Of a stretch of DNA of 7,069 nt, positions 1-7,069 are shown in pieces; position 1 is the stretch's first letter; every line of letters begins with the position of its first letter. Source of the stretch: Bacteroidales bacterium (lineage in GTDB: Bacteria; Bacteroidota; Bacteroidia; Bacteroidales; Muribaculaceae); assembly GCA_014800105.1 (NCBI GenBank), contig JAAVGQ010000068.1, positions 2,102 to 9,170 of the forward strand, written 5' to 3'. The notes under the pieces are model-generated. The model was given only the letters and a program-made list of their open reading frames with translations. It did not search any database and was not told the DNA's origin. A program made the position numbers and the translations under genes.

Positions 1-2484
1 GAACCTTTATTTATTCTTGATGGTGCGCCTGTTTCAACCTCAATGTTCACATCATTGAATCCTAATGATATTGAGAGCATTACCGTCCTCAAGGATGCTG
101 CTTCAACTGCTATCTATGGTTCACGTGCAGGTAATGGTGTTATCGTTATAACCACTAAGAAAGGTAAATATGGCGAACAGGCTAAGGTGACAGTTCGTGC
201 TAACGTTGGTTGGTCGGCAGCAGTGCAGTCAAACATTAAGATGATGAACTCAGCTCAGTATCTCGAATTCCGTGATCGCATGACTAACGAAGCCGGTTCT
301 ACTCCAATCAGTGACACAGCTCGTGAACTTATTACTAAATATGGTATCGATACAGATTGGCGTAAAGAGCTTATCTCTGATAATGCCTTGACTTATGGTC
401 TCGAAGCTGCTATACAGGGCGGTGGTGAGAAGAGTAACTATTTCCTTTCATTAGGTCATACTGATCAGGATGGTCTTGTTGCAAAATCAGAACTCCGTCG
501 TGAGTCACTCCGTGCTAGTTTCAACAGTGATATTAAGCCTTGGTTGAAAGTTGGTTTTTCTGGTAATTTCGCTTATCAAAAGTATATGACCAACAGTACG
601 GCTTCTTATGCTGGTAACTTCTATACTAACGGTCCTATCTTCCAGGCTTATTACATGCTCCCTTATGATTCTCCAAGATATTATACAATAAATGATGGTA
701 AAATTAACTTTGGAGAAAAAGCCGAATGGTATCCTTATACCCATGGTGGTGTAATGAATGCAAATGATGATGCCAGTCTTGATCATGGCGCTTATAATCA
801 GGTTACTTTTAACGGTAGCATCTATCAGCAGATAACTCCCATTGAGGGCCTCATTCTTCGCGCTCAACAGAATGTCTATGCTTATGACCGTACGCGTATT
901 GCTGCATGGATGGGCAAAGAAGACTATGAAACACCCATGGGATTTATGACAGCATTCGGAACTTCTCGTCAGGCAGGACGTAGTTTTGCCCGCTTGTCTC
1001 AGTTTACTTATACCAACACTGCTGAGTACAATCGTAACTTCGGTGCTCACCATATTGATATTCTTCTCGGTCAAGAATCTATCATCAATAAAACTACCTC
1101 ATTTGGTGTAAGTACAACCGGTCAACCATCTAACGATTTGATGCTTCTCACTAACGGAACTACAGTTACTATGAATAACGTTACTGATTCACGTGGAGAG
1201 TATGTGGTTAATTCTTACTTCATGACGGCTGATTATGATTGGAATGAACGCTACTTCTTGAATGCTTCAGTTCGTCGCGACGGATGTTCAAAGTTCGCTC
1301 CTGAGCACCGTTGGTCTACTTTCTATGCAGTAGGTGCAATGTGGAATGCTAAGAACGAGGAGTTCCTTAATTCAATCACCTGGATTGACAAATTGCAGGT
1401 ACGTGCAAACTATGGTACTACAGGTAACTTTTCTGGTCTTGATGATTATGCATGGCGAGGAGTTCTCGGAACTGCAACATCTTATAATGGTCAGCCCACT
1501 CTCGGACTTGCTACACAGTCGAACCATGAGCTTACATGGGAGACCATTGAGCAGTTTAGCGCCGGAGTCAACTATAGCTTCCTGAACAAACTCTACGGTA
1601 GTGTTGATTTCTATGTAAAGAATACCAAGGATATGATTATAAATATTCCTTACAGTGCTACTACCGGTTGGACAGATGGTCCCGTCAACATTGGTTCTCT
1701 CCGCAACAAGGGTATTGACTTTGTTATTGGTTCTCATATTGTTGATACTAAAGACTGGTATGTTGGCGTTAATGTTAATTTCAACTACAATAAGAATACT
1801 ATTACTGAGCTTTATAATGGCCTTGACGAGTATCGCCTTGATGACTATGGCATGGTTTATAAGATCGGTGAAAATCCCTTCCAGCTCAACACTGTCCGTT
1901 ATGTCGGTATCGACCATGCTGATGGTAAGTGCGTATGGTTGGATAAGAACGGTAACAAGACTAAGGTTTATAACCAGGATAATGCTGTTAACACAGGTAA
2001 GTCTTATCAGGCTCCCTGGACTGGAGGCTTTGGTATCAATGCTCGCTGGAAAGGCTTGGCTCTACGTACTGACTTCGCATGGGCTGCTGAAAAGTATATT
2101 TTCAACTGGGCTTACCAGCAGATTGCTTCTAACCTATCATTCACTCAGGCAAACCAGAGTGTAATCATGCTTGATACTTGGACTCCTGCTCATCCCGAAG
2201 GCTCAATGCCTGCAATTACTGAGTCAATTCAGGGTGACTCTCGTTACCTTGAGAATTCATCATTCGTTCGCATGAAGAATCTCACGGTTTCTTATACTCT
2301 GCCCTCTAATTGGTTGAAGAAGATGTGTCTGAGTGACCTTACATTCCGTTTCACCGGCCGTAACCTTCTCACGTTCACAGCATCAGGCTTCACTGCTCAG
2401 GACCCTGAATACACCAACAACGGTGTTCGTTTCAACTATCCCAACACTCGCCAGTATGAGTTTGGTGTAGAAGTTTCATTCTAA
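1..2484 (+). CDS. SusC/RagA-family TonB-linked outer-membrane transporter, 5'-truncated
   Basis: This is the energised outer-membrane channel of a Sus-like nutrient uptake system. It imports oligosaccharides or peptides captured by its SusD partner, using TonB/ExbBD. The frame is open from base 1, so the gene starts upstream; 827 residues are visible before TAA. Family members are usually about 1000-1100 residues, so the signal peptide, the carboxypeptidase-regulatory-like domain, the TonB box and the first part of the plug are missing. The visible part opens with the end of the plug: FILDGAP at residues 4-10, then LKDAASTAIYGSRAGNGV from residue 30 and ITTKKGK near residue 50, which are hallmark SusC motifs. 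The rest, from about residue 60, is the 22-strand barrel, with a typical SusC motif near residue 425 (RRDG, then C where S is usual). The protein ends YEFGVEVSF, an aromatic-terminated strand typical of outer-membrane barrels. The SusD gene begins 17 bp downstream. The family is certain; the substrate is unknown. Confidence 0.96.
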   Translation, partial: EPLFILDGAPVSTSMFTSLNPNDIESITVLKDAASTAIYGSRAGNGVIVITTKKGKYGEQAKVTVRANVGWSAAVQSNIKMMNSAQYLEFRDRMTNEAGSTPISDTARELITKYGIDTDWRKELISDNALTYGLEAAIQGGGEKSNYFLSLGHTDQDGLVAKSELRRESLRASFNSDIKPWLKVGFSGNFAYQKYMTNSTASYAGNFYTNGPIFQAYYMLPYDSPRYYTINDGKINFGEKAEWYPYTHGGVMNANDDASLDHGAYNQVTFNGSIYQQITPIEGLILRAQQNVYAYDRTRIAAWMGKEDYETPMGFMTAFGTSRQAGRSFARLSQFTYTNTAEYNRNFGAHHIDILLGQESIINKTTSFGVSTTGQPSNDLMLLTNGTTVTMNNVTDSRGEYVVNSYFMTADYDWNERYFLNASVRRDGCSKFAPEHRWSTFYAVGAMWNAKNEEFLNSITWIDKLQVRANYGTTGNFSGLDDYAWRGVLGTATSYNGQPTLGLATQSNHELTWETIEQFSAGVNYSFLNKLYGSVDFYVKNTKDMIINIPYSATTGWTDGPVNIGSLRNKGIDFVIGSHIVDTKDWYVGVNVNFNYNKNTITELYNGLDEYRLDDYGMVYKIGENPFQLNTVRYVGIDHADGKCVWLDKNGNKTKVYNQDNAVNTGKSYQAPWTGGFGINARWKGLALRTDFAWAAEKYIFNWAYQQIASNLSFTQANQSVIMLDTWTPAHPEGSMPAITESIQGDSRYLENSSFVRMKNLTVSYTLPSNWLKKMCLSDLTFRFTGRNLLTFTASGFTAQDPEYTNNGVRFNYPNTRQYEFGVEVSF

Positions 2485-2501
2485 TTATTGAGCGTTCGAA
2501 T

Positions 2502-4073
2502 ATGAAAAAAATATTTTTATCAGTAATAGCATGTGCAGGACTTCTTACTGCCTGTGACATGAACACCACTCAGTATGGTGTAATTGATGACACTGCTGAG
2601 CTTAGCTTTGATTATATTACACAGAACAGAAACTACTCTGTCTATAGTGCATTGAGAGGATGTACAGTTGGTTCGTGGGTTTATGACACTGAGTTACAGC
2701 TTGATCAGTTTATCGCTTTGTCAACTAATGGTGGCCGTGGCATGAATATAGCTGACGGTTCAATTAACCCATCAAACGGAAGTGCAACCGGTACATTTGA
2801 AGGTATGTACTCGCGTATCGCTCAAGTTAACTTTATGATTGAAAAAGCTCAGAATGCTCTTGATCAGGGTAATCCAACGGCTGATGAAGCTGCTGAATTG
2901 AGTCGTTACGTGGCTGAGGGAAAATTTGCACGTGCATACTTCTATTTCTATCTCTTTGACCATTTCTGCCAGACTTATGATTCGGCTAAAGGTGATACAG
3001 AGGGCTTAGGTCTTCAGCTTGTAACAGTATATAATCCTGACGGTGATACCTCAAAATATCCAGGTCGTTCATCAATGAATGCTACCCTTGAGCTTATAAA
3101 TGGTGATCTTCTTGATGCATTCAACGGTCTTCAGGCTTATGAAAAAGCAGGTAACACTTCTTACACTGTAGCTGGTTCTAACTATCTTTCTTCTTATGCA
3201 GCAGCGGCTCTTCAGGCACGTGTTGCGCTCGTTACCGGAAAGTATGCAGATGCCATAGCAAAGGCCAACTATGTTATCGGAGGTAAATATTCACTTGCTA
3301 CCGGCGATGATTATGTTGATATGTGGTATGACGAAAATGTTGATGAATTAATATTTACTCCCTTTGTTAACAAGGATGAAATCTCATCTCCCACATCATT
3401 CTCAATAGCACAGGGTTGGAACTATTGGTGGCCTGGCAAGACTGACCAGTGTGACTACATTCCCACTCAGGAAAGTGTATTAAGTCTTGCTGAATTTGAG
3501 GATGCTGAGGGTTACATCAATGACGTGCGTTTTGAAAGTTTCGTTGCAAACATTCCAATCGCAGTTGAAGGTGGTACAGTCAGAGGTTATGCTTTTGTGA
3601 AATATCCTGGCAATCCCTCTCTTAACTCTTCAAATACCAATTACTATATGAATACTCCCAAACCTTTCCGTTTGAGTGAGCAGTATTTGATCAAGGCTGA
3701 GGCTGCTGCTTTGAATGATGATCCCAACACCGCTAACAGTGCAATTTCTGATCTCGTAAAGGCTCGTCTTTATGACACAGATGGTTTTACTCCAATTAAT
3801 TTGAATGGTTCTGCGCTTTTGACTTTCATCAGAAATGAGCGTTCGAAAGAACTCATGGGTGAAGGTTTCCGTTTGAGCGACCTGCGCCGTTGGAAACAGG
3901 GCTTTGACAGAAATCAGCCTTACGTATTGAATTCTGCTATTGCTGATACTCGTTCTGTAGTAGCGCTTTCAGTTAGATATGATGATGAGGACCATCGTTT
4001 TGTATGGCCCATCCCTGCCAGTGAAATAGAGATTAATCCGCAGATTGCTAAACAGCAAAATCCCGGTTATTAA
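2502..4073 (+). CDS. SusD/RagB-family nutrient-binding outer-membrane lipoprotein
   Basis: This is the surface lipoprotein that forms a lid over the SusC barrel and hands ligand to it. At 523 residues it has the usual SusD length and appears complete. The N-terminus is a lipoprotein signal peptide (MKKIFLSVIACAGLLTAC) whose lipobox LTAC puts the lipidated Cys at residue 18. Helical TPR-like segments follow: about residues 137-156 (EGKFARAYFYFYLFDHF, the classic SusD 'RAYYYF' helix) and about 233-258 (ALQARVALVTGKYADAI). The C-terminal RagB/SusD domain carries PFRLSEQYLIKAEAAAL (about 388-404), RNERSKELMGEGFRLSDLRR (from 444), and finally WPIPASEIEINP and QNPGY at the extreme C-terminus. The start follows the SusC stop by 17 bp, with an A/T-rich leader and no Shine-Dalgarno, as is normal in Bacteroidota. 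Co-transcription with the SusC gene is inferred from spacing. The ligand cannot be deduced. Confidence 0.96.
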   Translation: MKKIFLSVIACAGLLTACDMNTTQYGVIDDTAELSFDYITQNRNYSVYSALRGCTVGSWVYDTELQLDQFIALSTNGGRGMNIADGSINPSNGSATGTFEGMYSRIAQVNFMIEKAQNALDQGNPTADEAAELSRYVAEGKFARAYFYFYLFDHFCQTYDSAKGDTEGLGLQLVTVYNPDGDTSKYPGRSSMNATLELINGDLLDAFNGLQAYEKAGNTSYTVAGSNYLSSYAAAALQARVALVTGKYADAIAKANYVIGGKYSLATGDDYVDMWYDENVDELIFTPFVNKDEISSPTSFSIAQGWNYWWPGKTDQCDYIPTQESVLSLAEFEDAEGYINDVRFESFVANIPIAVEGGTVRGYAFVKYPGNPSLNSSNTNYYMNTPKPFRLSEQYLIKAEAAALNDDPNTANSAISDLVKARLYDTDGFTPINLNGSALLTFIRNERSKELMGEGFRLSDLRRWKQGFDRNQPYVLNSAIADTRSVVALSVRYDDEDHRFVWPIPASEIEINPQIAKQQNPGY

Positions 4074-4081
4074 GATTTCGT

Positions 4082-4097
4082 ATCTAATAAATTAGAT
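4082..4097 (+). repeat. Short perfect inverted repeat between the SusD and lipoprotein genes
   Basis: ATCTAAT (4082-4088) and ATTAGAT (4091-4097) are perfect 7-bp inverted arms separated by AA. As RNA this would be a small AU-rich hairpin, more realistically 6 bp with a UAAA loop. It lies within the 28-bp gap, four bases before the ATG at 4102. There is no T-tract, so it is not an intrinsic terminator. It could tune translation or mRNA processing, or be a palindromic protein site, or be chance in A/T-rich DNA. The symmetry is plain; any function is speculation. Confidence 0.4.
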
Positions 4098-4101
4098 TAT
4101 T

Positions 4102-5010
4102 ATGAAGATTTTTAAAATATTATCTATTGGTGTTCTAGCTTGCTCAGTAGCTTCATGCTCTGATAGCGAGGATTTCAACACCGCCGGAAATGTCTCAGTT
4201 GAAATGGGTGAGGCTACAATCCGTATCTCAGAAGATCAGATTTCAAGCGCTTCTTTCAACTACATTCCTGTTGTAGTTAAGGGTGAGGCGAACGGTCCCA
4301 TCCGCGTCAATATCGAGCTTACTCCTGTAGGAGAGGGTGGTGCAGTGTCAGGTGTGAACTATATCATGACTTCAACTTCAATCATCATTCCTGAGGGCGA
4401 AACCACAGGTTCATTCCAGTACTATCCCAAGGGTGACAGCGAGATTAATGATGACCGCTCCTTCACTGCCAAGATTGTAAGTGTAGAAGGCGCTTCTATC
4501 GGTCAGAACAATACTACCGAAATTACTCTTGTAGATAACGAAGGTCTTATTCCTGTCTATTATACTGGTCTCGCTGGTAAATGGAACGCTGTTTACAATT
4601 CAATGTATGATGGCCCCATTCAGGGTAATCCTACCATTGAAGTAGTGAATGAAGGTGAGACTGGTTATGGAAGCGTTGTTACACTTAAGGACTTTCCAGA
4701 CGCAGGCTTCACTACAATCGGTAAGTTTGGTATTGACGGTGTTAATCAGATTATTACTCTTTCCATAGAGTGTGGTCAGATCATCGGAACATTTAACTCG
4801 GCTTCCAATGGATTAGGGAATGTGTTCCTTGCACCCTTCAGCGGTTCAAGCTATTGGAATGGTGGAACATTTACTCTTCAATTCAATTTTGATTTGAAAT
4901 CAGGAGAAATGCTACCTGATGCTGATGGTCGTGCTCTTGGTGCACTTATCCAATTTGCCGGAGGTGTTAGTATCTATGACGGTTATGATGCTATCATTAT
5001 GTCTCGATAA
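4102..5010 (+). CDS. Surface-type lipoprotein with Calx-beta-like domain, in the SusE-like position
   Basis: This 302-residue lipoprotein is the third gene of the SusC/SusD operon. The signal peptide MKIFKILSIGVLACSVASC gives a lipobox with lipidated Cys at residue 19. The next residues, SDSEDF, are acidic and resemble the lipoprotein export signals that send Bacteroidota lipoproteins to the cell surface. Residues about 28-146 look like a Calx-beta fold: SGVNYIM, then IIIPEGETTGSF, then an acidic turn (SEINDDRSF), ending EITLVDNEG. Residues about 148-302 form a second, beta-rich half that starts near LAGKWNA (159-161 GKW, loosely lipocalin-like) and that I cannot assign to a family. No catalytic motif is visible. 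By position it probably acts as an auxiliary ligand-binding protein, like SusE/SusF or other surface glycan-binding proteins; this is inferred from context, not from homology. The start is the first ATG, 28 bp after the SusD stop. Confidence 0.85.
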   Translation: MKIFKILSIGVLACSVASCSDSEDFNTAGNVSVEMGEATIRISEDQISSASFNYIPVVVKGEANGPIRVNIELTPVGEGGAVSGVNYIMTSTSIIIPEGETTGSFQYYPKGDSEINDDRSFTAKIVSVEGASIGQNNTTEITLVDNEGLIPVYYTGLAGKWNAVYNSMYDGPIQGNPTIEVVNEGETGYGSVVTLKDFPDAGFTTIGKFGIDGVNQIITLSIECGQIIGTFNSASNGLGNVFLAPFSGSSYWNGGTFTLQFNFDLKSGEMLPDADGRALGALIQFAGGVSIYDGYDAIIMSR

Positions 5011-5030
5011 TATTTGCAATTAAAGATAAG

Positions 5031-5070
5031 AAGGGATTCGCCAATTTAATGGTGAGTCCCTTTTTTTTTT
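5031..5070 (+). terminator. Rho-independent terminator of the SusC/SusD operon
   Basis: AAGGGATTCGCC (5031-5042) pairs with GGTGAGTCCCTT (5051-5062) to form a 12-bp stem with two G-U wobbles and an 8-base A/T loop (AATTTAAT). The right arm runs into an uninterrupted ten-T tract at 5061-5070. The stem begins 20 bp after the lipoprotein stop codon, so it closes the three-gene operon and separates it from the peptidase gene. Confidence 0.9.
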
Positions 5071-5079
5071 GAGATATAC

Positions 5080-5110
5080 TTTTTTTTAACTATTGATTGC
5101 CCTATCTTTG
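5080..5110 (+). promoter_or_regulatory. Bacteroidota-type promoter for the S8 peptidase gene
   Basis: TATCTTTG at 5103-5110 is an exact match to the Bacteroidota -7 consensus TAnnTTTG recognised by the primary sigma factor of this phylum. The expected -33 TTTG is represented only by a T-run around 5080-5087, at about the right 19-nt spacing, so the upstream element is weak or degenerate. Transcription would start near 5116-5118, leaving an A/T-rich 5' leader of roughly 25 nt before the ATG at 5143. The position just after a terminator and before a gene supports the call. No operator or riboswitch is recognisable in the 132-bp intergenic region. Confidence 0.7.
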
Positions 5111-5142
5111 CACAATAAATAGTACTCATCCATAATTATATA

Positions 5143-7069
5143 ATGAAGAAAATTTTATTATTCGCTTTTTCAATTTCAACATTCTTTTCTTACGGTCAGA
5201 ATAAAATTAATTTATTGGGATTGCAGGAATTAAAGAAATTTAATACGGAACTGGTCGCCAAATCCTCAAACTCTGTTGTCAAGACGATCGAGGCAATTAT
5301 TATAATGAATAAAGGTTGGAGTGAGGATGATTTAGAGCGGTATGGTGCGAGCATTGTGCTCAAAACTGGAAAGAATCTTGTTGTTGCAGATATTCCTGTT
5401 GATTCTGTTACTTCATTATCGGCAAACAAATTTGTGAAATATGTTAGTTTCGGAGAGGAGTTTAGTGCTAAACTTGATTTTGCAATACCTGCAAGTAATG
5501 TCACCCAGTTACATCAAGGATTTGATTTTGACGGTCAAACAATGACATTTGATGGTACTGGTATAGTTACTGGTCTTATGGATCAGGGTATTGATCCCAA
5601 TCATCCCATGTTTCTTGATGAAAGTGGAGCAAGCCGCGTTAAAGAGGCTATTCATTACGGTGGTTCATCCGCGCTCACGCCTAATGCTGTAAGGCGTTTT
5701 ACTACTGATGACTCAAATGCAACTCACGGAACTCATGTTGCCGGTATCATGGCCGGGCGTGCTTATGAAGAGGGTGAATATAGCTATATTTCTACTCCGA
5801 CCGGTAGAAATTCCTCCTTAAAAGAAGGCGGAATCCCATTTATAGGAGTTGCTACGGGAAGTGATATCGTAATGACAGCAGGTTCATTTTCTTCAGCAAA
5901 TATTCTTAAGGGAGTAAATGAAGTGATTGAATATGCAAGTTCAGTTAACAAACCTTGCGTTGTAAATCTTTCACTGGGCAGTAATAACGGACCTCATGAT
6001 GGAACAGGAGCCCTCCAGGAGGGGCTTGCTGAATTAGGTGAAAAGGGTATAATCTGTATATCGGCCGGTAATGAAGGTGATATGAACATTTTTGTGGGTA
6101 AATCATTTACAAAAAATGATACTCAGTTGAAAACCTTTATTGCTGATAATAGTAGTAATGGTATTGATATATGGGGAAATGATAATCGGCCTGTTAAGGT
6201 TACTTTGGCATTTTATAATGCTGGTGACATTGTGGAACTGGCTTCGATTGATGACATAAATCAATCGTCCTCACCTAATGCCAGTGTTTTTGGAAGTTAT
6301 ATGAATGGTACTTTTGCCTTGACATCAGAAGTCAATCCTTTAAATAATCGTTTTCATGTTCTCGTTAGCGGTAACTTTACTCAAAAAAATGCCGGACGAC
6401 AGGTTGTTCTAATTGTAGAAGGATCAGCCGGGCAACAGGTGTATTGTTATGGTTACGGAAATCCAGCCACTCAATTTAGTTCTAACTCAATAAAAGGATA
6501 TGAGACTGGTACAAACAACGGCTCAATAAGTGACACAGCGACGGGTGAAAATGTCATAGCTATAGGCTCATATACTACTCGTACGACATGGGGAACATTT
6601 GCCGGTACGTATCTTTATAGCGATCCTGCATTCTCAGTAGGAGAAGTTAGTCCTTTCTCAAGTTTTGGTGAGACATTCAAAGGAGTGAAGTTGCCTCGTA
6701 TATGTGCCCCCGGCGCAAATATTCAATCCTCATTGAACAGATATTATACGAGTGGGTTAGGCGTATCCGAAAGAAATAGTAGTACTTCGGCAGTTGTAAA
6801 GGGTAAATCTCTTGATGCATACTGGGGTGCTATGCAAGGCACATCTATGTCCTGTCCATATGCTTCGGGAGTGGTTGCTTTGTGGTTACAGGCTGATCCA
6901 ACCTTAAGTTGTCAAGATGTTATTGATATAATGGAAAAATCAGCTGTTGATCCTTTTGAAGGTAGCCTCAACGTTTCAGCTGCTAAGCGAATCCAGTGGG
7001 GGGCGGGGAAGCTGGATGCGCTGGCCGGTATCAAGGAAGTTCTTGAAAGAAAGAATGCCGGTGTGCAGG
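5143..7069 (+). CDS. Secreted S8 (subtilisin-like) serine peptidase with inserted domain, 3'-truncated
   Basis: This frame stays open from ATG 5143 to the window edge, giving 642 visible residues of an exported subtilisin-family endopeptidase. MKKILLFAFSISTFFSYG is a signal peptide without a lipobox; cleavage before Gln19 fits the Bacteroidota pattern of Gln at the mature N-terminus. Residues about 20-125 resemble an inhibitory propeptide (ERYGASIVLKTGKNLVVADI, then VKYVSFGEEF). Catalytic residues are Asp147 in GLMDQGIDPNHP, His195 in HGTHVAG, oxyanion Asn310 in SAGNEG and Ser568 in GTSMSCPYASG, so the enzyme should be active. Asn310 and Ser568 are 258 residues apart, against about 66 in subtilisin BPN'. 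An extra beta-rich domain at about 318-455 accounts for most of this, before the core resumes at ENVIAIGSYTTR, SPFSSFG and ICAPGANI. The core ends near WGAGKLDALAGIKEVL. Any C-terminal sorting or adhesion domain lies beyond the edge. It has its own promoter; the substrate is unknown. Confidence 0.93.
   Translation, partial: MKKILLFAFSISTFFSYGQNKINLLGLQELKKFNTELVAKSSNSVVKTIEAIIIMNKGWSEDDLERYGASIVLKTGKNLVVADIPVDSVTSLSANKFVKYVSFGEEFSAKLDFAIPASNVTQLHQGFDFDGQTMTFDGTGIVTGLMDQGIDPNHPMFLDESGASRVKEAIHYGGSSALTPNAVRRFTTDDSNATHGTHVAGIMAGRAYEEGEYSYISTPTGRNSSLKEGGIPFIGVATGSDIVMTAGSFSSANILKGVNEVIEYASSVNKPCVVNLSLGSNNGPHDGTGALQEGLAELGEKGIICISAGNEGDMNIFVGKSFTKNDTQLKTFIADNSSNGIDIWGNDNRPVKVTLAFYNAGDIVELASIDDINQSSSPNASVFGSYMNGTFALTSEVNPLNNRFHVLVSGNFTQKNAGRQVVLIVEGSAGQQVYCYGYGNPATQFSSNSIKGYETGTNNGSISDTATGENVIAIGSYTTRTTWGTFAGTYLYSDPAFSVGEVSPFSSFGETFKGVKLPRICAPGANIQSSLNRYYTSGLGVSERNSSTSAVVKGKSLDAYWGAMQGTSMSCPYASGVVALWLQADPTLSCQDVIDIMEKSAVDPFEGSLNVSAAKRIQWGAGKLDALAGIKEVLERKNAGVQ

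Noticed and set aside
505..1074. 189-codon open frame on the minus strand within the SusC gene
   Set aside because: It lies wholly antisense to well-supported SusC coding sequence, its translation shows no recognisable domain or export signal, and it has no promoter or intergenic space. It is a by-product of the codon use of the real gene.
1372..1917. 181-codon minus-strand frame antisense to the SusC barrel region
   Set aside because: It is Ile/Val/Asn-rich, low-complexity-looking and fully inside the SusC gene, with no domain. It is a shadow frame.
1655..2164. 169-codon plus-strand frame overlapping the SusC gene
   Set aside because: Its Leu/Ser/Thr-rich hydrophobic translation is what a shifted reading of the SusC gene yields. 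It shows no sign of being an independent gene or a frameshift, because SusC stays intact across the region.
4074..4101. Possible internal terminator between the SusD and lipoprotein genes
   Set aside because: The inverted repeat is A/T-only apart from one G-C pair and is not followed by a T-tract, and the gap is only 28 bp. It is unlikely to stop transcription.
5061..5087. Two poly-T runs (5061-5070 and 5081-5087) as a phase-variable tract
   Set aside because: The first run is the tail of a good terminator, and the second lies near the expected -33 position of the promoter. Length variation of the second might alter promoter strength, but nothing in a single sequence supports phase variation.
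5196..5504. 102-codon minus-strand frame after the terminator
   Set aside because: It is antisense to the propeptide region of the S8 peptidase, whose frame, start, promoter and catalytic motifs are all convincing.

Overview
The window looks like a chromosomal fragment from a gut-type Bacteroidota, most likely order Bacteroidales. The evidence is a SusC/SusD pair, lipoproteins with Bacteroidota-style signal peptides, an exact TAnnTTTG -7 promoter box, and no Shine-Dalgarno sequences ahead of the starts. A Muribaculaceae- or Bacteroidaceae-like host is a guess from the general look of the proteins. All four genes are on the + strand.

Positions 1-5010 hold three closely spaced genes that read as one operon. 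The first is a SusC/RagA-type TonB-dependent outer-membrane transporter that lacks its 5' end (1-2484). After 17 bp comes its SusD/RagB-type surface lipoprotein partner (2502-4073). After 28 bp comes a smaller lipoprotein (4102-5010) with a Calx-beta-like domain and an unassigned beta-rich C-terminal half. It occupies the place where many Sus-like loci encode an auxiliary ligand-binding protein. A strong intrinsic terminator (5031-5070) closes the operon.

A Bacteroidota promoter (-7 box at 5103-5110) then drives a separate gene, which starts at 5143 and runs off the right edge. It encodes a secreted S8 (subtilisin-like) serine peptidase. The visible 642 residues hold a signal peptide, a propeptide-like region and a complete Asp/His/Asn/Ser catalytic set, with a large extra domain inserted between the oxyanion Asn and the catalytic Ser.

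The SusC/SusD pair would bind and import an oligomeric nutrient across the outer membrane using TonB energy, and the small lipoprotein probably helps capture it. The nutrient cannot be read from the sequence, because no glycoside hydrolase, sulfatase or regulator is in view. The neighbouring peptidase makes a peptide or glycoprotein substrate conceivable, as for RagAB, but it has its own promoter behind a terminator, so the link is only suggestive. I see no mobile element, CRISPR array, RNA gene or clearly novel system. Apart from the 132-bp terminator/promoter region at 5011-5142, almost all of the window is coding.
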